Source: Adenophora triphylla var. japonica
Taxonomy: Eukaryota > Streptophyta > Magnoliopsida > Asterales > Campanulaceae
Reading direction: 5' to 3'
Length of the DNA: 64,000 nucleotides
NCBI GenBank assembly: GCA_022495995.1
Contig: JAFEMH010000932.1
Location: 1-64,000 of the forward strand
Below are positions 56,901 to 64,000 of the stretch, in pieces. Positions within the stretch are counted from its first letter, which is position 1; the number at the start of each line of letters is the position of its first letter. The notes under the pieces are model-generated. The model worked only from the letters and a program-made list of their open reading frames with translations. It was not told the DNA's origin and did not search any database. The translations under genes were made by a program, and so were the position numbers.

Positions 56901-57370
56901 CTAGGTTGGGTTTTCCGCTGCGTTTAACTTCTCAAGAGGCTTTAAACCCATTCCCAATGTCAACCTTGCAACTATCTCTTTACTTAACCTTTTGGTTAGC
57001 GGATCCGCCAAATTATCCTTTGACCTTACATAGTCAATAGATATAGTGCCAGTTGCAAGTAGTTGTTTAATGGTATTATGTCTCCGACGTATATGTCTAG
57101 ACTTACCATTATACATATGACTTTGTGCCCTACCAATCGCAGATTGGCTATCGCAATGTACACTAATTGCGGGCACGGGCTTTTCCCATCTTGGAATATC
57201 TTCTAGAAATTGGCGTAGCCATTCGGCTTCTTCACCACATTTATCTAATGCTATAAACTCAGATTCCATGGTTGATCTGGCTATAACAGTCTGCTTAGAA
57301 GATTTCCATGATATAGCTGCACCTGCTAATGTGAATAAATATCCACTTGTAGACCTTGAGTCTTTGATAT
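56901..57370 (-). pseudogene. Copia RNase H, cut off from RT by an insertion
   Basis: It reads [52 protein letters not shown] and [17 protein letters not shown]. The N-terminal side (SDANWISDI) sits at 58794-58810, beyond the nested LTR. The few codons before KDSR in the open frame come from that LTR and are not RNase H. Confidence 0.9.
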
Positions 57371-58788
57371 TGTGAATACCCCGTCCCGATGCAACGCGCA
57401 TTCGGAAGTTTGAAATAATTAATTATATAAAGTCGGATCGAAATAGGATATTCATTTAGTGACACTCGATTTAAACCATATTAAAATATTAGCTTAATTT
57501 TGAGAGTCGCCACGCCACTTTGATATAGCCCAAAGCTTTGAAAAAAGGCTAAACAGTTAATTGGGTTCGGGGGTCAAGTTACAACAGAAGAAGAAACGCT
57601 ATCACTCCTATTGCCCGACGGATCGGTCTTTCTAGCATATGGGGTGTTGGTTGTGTGCGGTGTTTACAGGAATAGATAGAAGAAACGGGATCATGCATAA
57701 GGAGGAGGGGAGAGAAAGAATTTATTGATGATCACACCCTAGAACCTTTGAATTAGGCCCTCGGAAGGTGCACTAATCAATGTTCATCCTTGGGGGATTG
57801 TTGATCATGGAATAATTATAACTAAGGTGGAAGGAAAGAAATAGTTCCTAGATCCATTGGGTTTCTTGGCGAAACCCTAGATCATCCTCGGCTATTGCAT
57901 ATTTAAATATATTAAAACAACCCTAAATCTAGCATATATGACATAAGCAAGAAATAAAGTAATTAAAATACTAAGCATGCAAATAATAAATCTAACATAA
58001 TAATAAAGACGATAATAAAGACGGAAAAATAAACAGAAGACTTACCTAATGATGGCAAGGCTTTTGGATTGAATCTATAAAGATTCGAAGAGAGTAGGAA
58101 GAACTGCGGGTAAAACAAGTGTAGTCTCGTTTCTTCCGAGTGAATTGTGTGTTGAGAAAATATTTAGACTTAGAAAACTCGAGTTTAGTCTCAAGTTTTC
58201 TATGGAGGAAACCTCAAGTTTTGTCTTGAGTTTTCCGTAGAATAATTCTGTGTTCAAAGTGTGAGGCGGAGTGGGGTTTATATAGTGAAAGGAATTGGGG
58301 AGGAACGTTTTACGAAAGTGATGTGGGAAAGATTTAAGGGTCGATCGGCCAAAAGTTTAATTCTTGAGCCCTGGCCCAACCTTGGCCCCATTTGGCCTAG
58401 AGTGGCCCTAAATTGCTAAGTCTTGGCCGGCCCTCCTTGTTTCCAAATGGCCTTAGAAGCTCGGCCACTTCAGCAAAACCTTGGCCACAAAAAATAATTT
58501 TGTACCAATATTACTCGCTTCGCTCTGTTATTTTCAAGTCCATTTTGACCACTTTAATGGCTTCTTTTGCATTTCGCTCTTTAGGATTTTATTTTTCATT
58601 TAATCCCAGGAATTTTTATATATCAAATTCGTCCAAAATTTCCATATTTCCCGTTTAGTCCCTGAATTTTCCATAAATTCCAATTTGGTCCAAAAAGCTT
58701 CCAAATGCCAATTTATTCCCAAATTTTCCCGAATTGCGCTTCAGTCCCTGTATTCATTAAAACACTTTTTTCGGACCGGGTACTAACA
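57371..58788 (-). mobile_element. Solo LTR nested in the copia element
   Basis: 1418 bp with TG..CA ends on either strand (plus TGTGAATACC .. GGTACTAACA). The perfect 5-bp duplication GATAT (plus strand) lies at 57366-57370 and 58789-58793. No gag-pol lies inside. CTATATAAACCCC on the minus strand near 58270 looks like the LTR TATA box, which suggests minus orientation. The 60-codon frame at 58075-58257 is unrecognised. Confidence 0.9.
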
Positions 58789-58793
58789 GATAT

Positions 58794-59806
58794 CTGATAT
58801 CCAATTAGCATCACTATATCCTTCTATCACAGCTGGATGTCTAGTGTAATGTAATCTAAAATCACGAGTATATCTTAAGTACCTTAGTACTCTTACTATA
58901 CCCTTCCAATGATTTGTTCCAGGATTACTTGTGTACCGGCTTAACTTGCTAACAGTGTAAGCAATATCCGGCCTAGTACAACTCATCAAGTACATTAGAC
59001 TTCCGATAATTCTCGAATACTCTAATTGAGACACCGGTTCATCTCTATTTTTTGATAGATGAAGATTCGGGTCGATTGGAGTACTCGCTATTCCATTGTC
59101 ATCCTTGCTCAATTTCTCAAGAATTTTATCCACATAATGAGATTGACTTAACACAAGTCCGTTGGATATTCTAGAAATTTTAACTCCAAGGATTACATCC
59201 GCAAGTCCCATATCTTTCATGTCAAACTTCGAATTCAACATGTTTTTCGTGGATTTGATCATCTTATCACAACTTCCTATGATAAGCATGTCATCTACAT
59301 AAAGACACAAAATGACAGCCATTTTCCGTGGTTTTAGTATAGACACATTTGTCACACTCATTTATCTTAAATCCACTTTGCATCATAGCATTATCAAATT
59401 TCTGATGCCACTGTTTTGGTGCTTGTTTCAAGCCATACAATGACTTTACTAATTTGCACACCTTCTTTTCTTGTCCATGTGCAACAAACCCCTCGGATTG
59501 TTCCATGTAAATCTCCTCTTCTAAATCTCCATTTAGAAAGGCTGTTTTTACATCCATTTGATGTATTTCAAGATTTCTTAATGCGGCAATTGCAAGTACA
59601 ACTCTTATTGACGTTATTCTCGTGACAGGAGAATAGGTGTCAAAATAGTCTAGGCCTTCTTTCTGTCTGTAACCTTTAATTACAAGTCGGGCCTTGTACT
59701 TATCAATTGTTCCGTTCGCTTTCATTTTTCTTTTGAAAATCCACCTATATCCTAGTGTTTTACTTCCCGGAGGAAGGTCCACTAGTTCCCATGTGTGATT
59801 TTGCAA
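58794..59806 (-). pseudogene. Copia reverse transcriptase, frameshifted
   Basis: The upstream piece gives WELVDLPPGSKTLGYRWIFK, MDVKTAFLNGDLEEEIYMEQ and KSLYGLKQAPKQWHQKF. One base is off near 59320, after [10 protein letters not shown]. The next frame has [14 protein letters not shown] (YVDD catalytic box) and [20 protein letters not shown]. The piece ends at SDANWISDI, at the nested LTR. Confidence 0.93.
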
Positions 59807-59956
59807 AATGAAATCACTTTCACTTTTAATTGCTTCCTTTTACAAAGGTCCTTCCGAAGAGCTAACGGCTTCTTTGTAATTTTGTGGTTCGCTTTCTACC
59901 ATATAGGTTAGAAAGTCCGGACCATAGGATTTTTCAATCCTAGCTCTTTTGCTCCG

Positions 59957-61720
59957 TCAAGGTTCTACCTCTTCTTTTTCTCTTTCATCTTGAACATGTT
60001 CGTCTTCTATTGAATCTATTACCCTAGTCGATGAGCTTGCCTCATTTCTTGACTTGCACGGGAATATATTCTCAAAGAACGATACGTTCACAGATTCCAT
60101 TATAGTATTTTTGTGTATAGCATCAATTTTCGACTCATACACAAGAAATCTATAAGCACTACTGTTATGTGCATATCCAATAAATATGCAATCAACAGTT
60201 TTAGGTCCAATTTTCACCTTTTTAGGAGGAGGTATGACTACCTTTGCAAGACACCCCCACACTCTCAAGTGTTTATAACTTGGCATTCTTCCATGCCATA
60301 GTTCATAAGGAGTTTTGTCTTGTTTCTTACGGGGTATTTTGTTTAACACGTAGTTAGCCGACAACACGGCTTCCCCCCACATGTTATCCGGTAATCCCGA
60401 ACTCAATAACATGGCATTAGTCATTTCTTTCAATGTCCGATTTTTCCTTTCGGCAACACCGTTTTGTTGGGGTGTATAAGGTGCCGAGGTAATATGTTTA
60501 ATTCCACTTTGAGCACAAATTGCTTCAAATGGAGATTCATATTCACCACCTTTATCACTTTTTAGCACCTTAATTTTCCGGTTTAATTGATTCTCAACTT
60601 CATTTTTATATAGAGTAAACTTCTCTATAGCTTCATCTTTACTTTTTAGAAGATACACATAGCAATACTTTGTGCCATCATCTACAAAAGTCATGAAGTA
60701 CTTATTGCCGCCCCGTGTTTGTGTTGATTTAAAATCACATAAGTTCGTGTGAACCAATTCAAGTGGTTCACTATGTCTTTCAACGGATGGGAATGACTTT
60801 CTTGTTAATTTTGCTTCTACACAAATTTCACATTTTTGTTTACAATCAACTTTAAACTTTGGAATAGAATTTGCTTTTGTCAAACGACGTATAGAATCAA
60901 AATTAACATAACCAAGTCTACCATGCCACAAATTAGATGACTCAAGCAAGTAAACGGAAGAGATATTCATATCATTAGCTTTCGCTTTCACAACCATTAC
61001 ACTTAGCTTAAACAGTCCATCATTGACATAACCTTTGCCTACAAACATTCCACTCTTAGACAAAGTGACTACATTGGACTCAAACACAATACGAAATCCA
61101 TGCTTTATCAAAAGCGATCCATACACCAAGTTCTTCCGGATATCGGGCACATAAAGCACGTTGTTGAGAGTTAACTCCTTCCCGGATGTCATCTTCAAAA
61201 CCACTTTTCCTTCTCCTTTGATCTTGGAGGTGGATGAATTCCCCATGAATAGCTTCTCGCCATCCTTAGCAACAAATGTACTAAACATGTCTCTATTGGA
61301 GCACACATGTCTAGTAGCGCCGGTGTCAATCCACCATTGATTTGGGTTTGAACCCACCAAATTCACCTCGGAAATCACAGCTGCGAGGTGCATCTCGGAC
61401 ACGTCTCTAGCAATGCCTTCCACCATGTTGGCCTCACGAGCCTTCTTTGGCAACTTGCAAGCATGAGCCTTGTGGCCTTGACCGCCACAATTATAACAAG
61501 TTCCTTCGAACTTCTTCTTGGAAACACCACCTTTTGGTTCCAAGTGGGAATTCTTGGAAGTTGTCACAACCTTCCCTTTTCCCTTTCCAAACCGTTTCCC
61601 TTTGGAGCTTTCACCATGCTCCACCACATTGGCCTTAGCCACACTAGAAACAAACTTGGTTTCAGCAACTCTATTGTTCTCTTCAATACTCAATCGAAGG
61701 ATAATTCCTTCCACATCCAT
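59957..61720 (-). CDS. Copia gag tail, protease and integrase (open for 587 codons)
   Basis: The order is a zinc knuckle [14 protein letters not shown], protease [13 protein letters not shown], the GAG-pre-integrase region ([20 protein letters not shown]), and integrase. The integrase has [31 protein letters not shown] and [15 protein letters not shown], so its catalytic D..D..E set is readable. The start is in frame with gag only after a frame change near 61725. Past the stop near 59957, the same frame continues into RSKRARIEKSYGPDFLTYMV, so the end is a nonsense codon rather than a natural stop. Confidence 0.93.
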   Translation of the reverse strand: MDVEGIILRLSIEENNRVAETKFVSSVAKANVVEHGESSKGKRFGKGKGKVVTTSKNSHLEPKGGVSKKKFEGTCYNCGGQGHKAHACKLPKKAREANMVEGIARDVSEMHLAAVISEVNLVGSNPNQWWIDTGATRHVCSNRDMFSTFVAKDGEKLFMGNSSTSKIKGEGKVVLKMTSGKELTLNNVLYVPDIRKNLVYGSLLIKHGFRIVFESNVVTLSKSGMFVGKGYVNDGLFKLSVMVVKAKANDMNISSVYLLESSNLWHGRLGYVNFDSIRRLTKANSIPKFKVDCKQKCEICVEAKLTRKSFPSVERHSEPLELVHTNLCDFKSTQTRGGNKYFMTFVDDGTKYCYVYLLKSKDEAIEKFTLYKNEVENQLNRKIKVLKSDKGGEYESPFEAICAQSGIKHITSAPYTPQQNGVAERKNRTLKEMTNAMLLSSGLPDNMWGEAVLSANYVLNKIPRKKQDKTPYELWHGRMPSYKHLRVWGCLAKVVIPPPKKVKIGPKTVDCIFIGYAHNSSAYRFLVYESKIDAIHKNTIMESVNVSFFENIFPCKSRNEASSSTRVIDSIEDEHVQDEREKEEVEP

Positions 61721-61727
61721 TTTCTTT

Positions 61728-62370
61728 CGCTTATGCTAAGGTAGTTCTTGAAATCATTCCAAGATGGAGGCAATTTTTCAATGATTGCAGCCACTTGAAA
61801 GCTTTCACTTATAACCATACCTTCGGCATGAATCTCGTGCAAGATAGTTTGAAACTCATCCACTTGAGATTTCACACTCTTGTTGTCCACCATCTTAAAA
61901 TCAAGGAAACGGGCAACAATGAACTTCTTTGTTCCCGCATCCTCAATTTTATATTTGTGGTCCAACGACCCCCACAATTCCTTTGCAGTTTTCTTCTCAT
62001 TAAACACGTTATAGAGAGAATCTGAAAGCGAATTGAGGACATAATTTCTGCACAAGTACTCCCCATGCTTCCATGTTTCAACCGCAGCCAAGGTTGTAAC
62101 ATCGGTTTCTCCTTCACTCACCTTTGGCATATCTTCTTTCAGATATCTTGCCAAGTGCAAGGTAGTGAGGTAGAAAAGCATCTTTTGTTGCCAACGCTTA
62201 AAGTCGTGGCCAACAAACTTCTCGGGTTTTTCCGCATGAGGGGTCGGGATATGAATTGTATGAGAATTAATCACAGTCTTAGAGCCACCTCCGTTTCCAG
62301 TTTGGGAATTAGTTTGGGGTTCCGCTTAGGGTCCAACTTGGGTCTCCACGTTGTTGTTGTTCGTCGCCAT
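61728..62370 (-). pseudogene. Copia gag N-terminal part
   Basis: The natural start appears to be MATNNNNVETQVGP at 62370, with a TAA at codon 15. The rest is open from 62274 ([52 protein letters not shown]), a UBN2-type gag. A frame change near 61725 separates it from the zinc knuckle. Confidence 0.88.
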
Positions 62371-62452
62371 CTGAAACACAACAACCAAGTTAAATTTCCT
62401 GTTTTTCAAACTGTAATCGACACTCCCTCGATTAGGATATGTCTTAAGATTG

Positions 62453-63373
62453 TTACACAAGGGTGTACAATTACAGAAAATTAATACAATATAAATTGAT
62501 AAAAAATAGAAAATACAAAAGGAGAAGTTCTTGAATTTGCTGCACGAGCCCAATGAAATCACTGTCTCCTTAAGACATATTCGATCCCTCACCGAGTGTG
62601 CTTGAGTTATTCTTGGATCGCTTGTCTCCCAGGATAGAACGTGCGGACCGGGGGCACTTTGCACCTAAGTTCCCGGCGAGTTGAATTGCGCTTGAACAAT
62701 ATCACCTCTTCTTCTATATGCAAGCTAAGAGGCCAAGGAAGAATGATTTACAATATGCAACCAAAGAAAGATGGAGGAAGATTGCTGGAGAAAAGTGTTT
62801 TCTTTTCTTGGGTGTTTGTATCAAACTTTTCCAAAAGTTATTTACAATCTGTTTAACATTCCATTATAAAGCTTTTGAAATCAACCAAGAATATTTGGAT
62901 TTATTATGAGATTAATAACAATTAATCTGAAAATAAACTCCATTAAACTGAAATTATTAACTCATTTTCAGTTTTTATATTCATTTCAAAAGCTGTTACA
63001 ATCTGGAATTAAAACAGTCATAACTGCTCAGGATCTGCTCAACCGAGTCTTATAGCCTGCTCGGCCGAGCAAGGCACATGCCTCGGCCGAGCATGGCTTT
63101 TCCAGAAACTTTGTTTTCTGTCATGCTGTGCTCGGCCGAGTCAACCACTCTGCTCGGCCGAGCACCTCAGAAAACTTCAAGACCAATTTTGATTTACAAA
63201 ATCAACATTTATTTGGCCAAATCCTTGGAGCATTTATATTTAATTCATCCAAAAACCATTTTAAATAATTAAATATTTTATTTCACAACCACAAACCCAA
63301 TTAAGTAATTTGACAAAATTACCCTTTAGAAATTAAACCATTAATTTCCTTCAAACACACTATTTTTCCAACA
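62453..63373 (-). repeat. 5' LTR of the copia element
   Basis: 921 bp, matching the 3' LTR apart from point changes and the two tandem gains there. It carries GCTCGGCCGAGC motifs at about 63058-63165. Confidence 0.9.
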
Positions 63374-63382
63374 CAAACATAC

Positions 63383-63480
63383 CCAAAAACGCCCCAGAAG
63401 ACTATGGGTCCATACTTGATAGCCCTAGCAAACTGCAAAAACCATTTCCCGCCAGGCTTCCACCAGTTGTGCACATTGGA
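63383..63480 (-). pseudogene. DGAT2: DGAT2 copy C, exon 7 only
   Basis: A 98-nt exon with AG acceptor and GTATGTTTG donor, the same length and phase as exon 7 of copies A and B. It reads [20 protein letters not shown] then [13 protein letters not shown]. The 5' LTR of the copia element begins 9 bp past the exon. Exons 8 and 9 are not found between the copia element and DGAT2-B. Exon 6 is not found up to the right edge, so exons 1-6, if present, lie outside the window. With the 3' exons missing nearby, a normal transcript is unlikely. Confidence 0.85.
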
Positions 63481-63587
63481 CTGCACCAATTTCAGAAAAT
63501 AAGGGGAAAACAAGTTATTCAGAGTATGTTTTATAATAAAAAGTAAAGTACGGATCGTAACAACCGCATACTAATGTAAAATGAAAA

Positions 63588-63745
63588 GGTCTATCGACAT
63601 TTTAAACCATTGTACCCCTAAATGATTTTTTACCAAATTTGTTTTTTTCATTTTCATTATATACTTGAAAACAATAAGTTTAAAATACATGGGTGGTTAA
63701 ACAGAAGCTTAAGCAAAGTACGATGGTTCAAAATGTCGATAGGCC
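63588..63745. mobile_element. MITE-like inverted repeat in DGAT2-C intron 6
   Basis: GGTCTATCGACATTTTAAAC and (reverse complement) GGCCTATCGACATTTTGAAC form ~28-bp ends, 158 bp in all. The target site is unclear. Confidence 0.75.
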
Positions 63746-64000
63746 AAAGAACAATATTACACATTGAACGGAATATTCTGCGATGGGCCGAGCCCAATAC
63801 TTCGCTACGAGCCCAGAAGCCCAACAGGCCCATCAAAAGACCGACGACGAAGGAACAGATCAAGGCCTCGGGTCATGACCCGTCCAACATTGGTTGGCAG
63901 TCGTCGCCATTGAGCGACCAAGCCCATCCAAACGACGAGTCATTGTACCATTGAGGAAGGGATTAACTTCTTGCCCGTCGATATACCAAGAAGAGATCGT
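63746..64000. other. Unassigned GC-richer DNA at the right edge
   Basis: No DGAT2 exon is seen. The composition (GGCCGAGCCC, AAGACCGACGACGAAGG) is unlike the AT-rich introns and suggests the start of another transposable element. Confidence 0.35.

Larger units (their letters stand above)
55280..63373 (-). mobile_element. Full-length Ty1/copia LTR retrotransposon with nested solo LTR
   Basis: LTR pairs at 55280-56391 (3') and 62453-63373 (5') enclose gag, PR, IN, RT and RNase H in copia order on minus. A purine tract (GTGGGGGAT on the element strand) abuts the 3' LTR. No clean target duplication could be seen, and the outer LTR edges are uncertain by a few bases. Nonsense codons (for example at codon 15 of gag and between IN and RT), frameshifts and a 1418-bp insertion inactivate it. 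It lies against exon 7 of DGAT2-C. Confidence 0.92.

Noticed and set aside
58075..58257. 60-codon frame inside the solo LTR
   Set aside because: Inside an LTR leader with no known match; likely chance.

Overview
This is a stretch of nuclear genome from a flowering plant. The evidence is spliced genes with GT-AG introns, dense retrotransposons and MITEs, long AT microsatellites, and a FAR1-RELATED SEQUENCE (FRS) relic; FRS genes are plant genes derived from a transposase. A eudicot is most likely. I cannot fix family or species from sequence alone.

The host genes that matter are a same-strand (minus) set of diacylglycerol O-acyltransferase 2 (DGAT2) copies. Copy A (9924-16803) and copy B (50277-53893) each resolve into nine exons with GT-AG borders and give open reading frames of 335 and 331 aa. 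A third copy, C, shows only exon 7 (63383-63480); its 5' part would lie beyond the right edge. DGAT2 catalyses the last step of triacylglycerol synthesis in the ER membrane. Other host-gene material is a decayed FRS pseudogene (8418-9667, plus) that converges on DGAT2-A, and a small six-cysteine secreted-peptide ORF (7270-7464, minus).

Layout: 1-4.7 kb, degenerate Helitron replicase/helicase on minus. 4.7-8.0 kb, AT-rich repeats, three small hairpins and the small ORF. 8.0-9.7 kb, FRS pseudogene. 9.9-16.8 kb, DGAT2-A, with introns 5 and 7 swollen by hAT-type, MULE-type, Stowaway-type and SINE-like insertions. 17-26.9 kb, gene-free: a long AT array, a TIR element with a CTGGCAC minisatellite, five Stowaway-type MITEs in a row, and a hairpin-bounded palindromic satellite. 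26.9-35.9 kb, full-length Ty3/gypsy element (Tekay/Del-like chromovirus) on plus with TSD TTGAC. 35.9-40.6 kb, repeats and a three-level transposon nest. 40.6-49.7 kb, second gypsy element of the same family on minus with TSD TCTAT. 50.2-53.9 kb, DGAT2-B. 54.6-63.4 kb, MITE, copia scrap, then a full-length Ty1/copia element on minus that contains a nested solo LTR (TSD ATATC on the element strand). 63.4-64 kb, exon 7 of DGAT2-C, a MITE and unassigned sequence.

Reading: a tandem DGAT2 cluster has been spread over more than 50 kb by nested transposons. The copia element sits only 9 bp beyond the exon 7 splice donor of copy C. I found no evidence of a wholly new system. The most unusual structures are the palindromic satellite at 26.2-26.6 kb, the GCTCGGCCGAGC palindromes shared by two unlike repeats, and the hAT-like element carrying a spliced gene fragment inside DGAT2-A.
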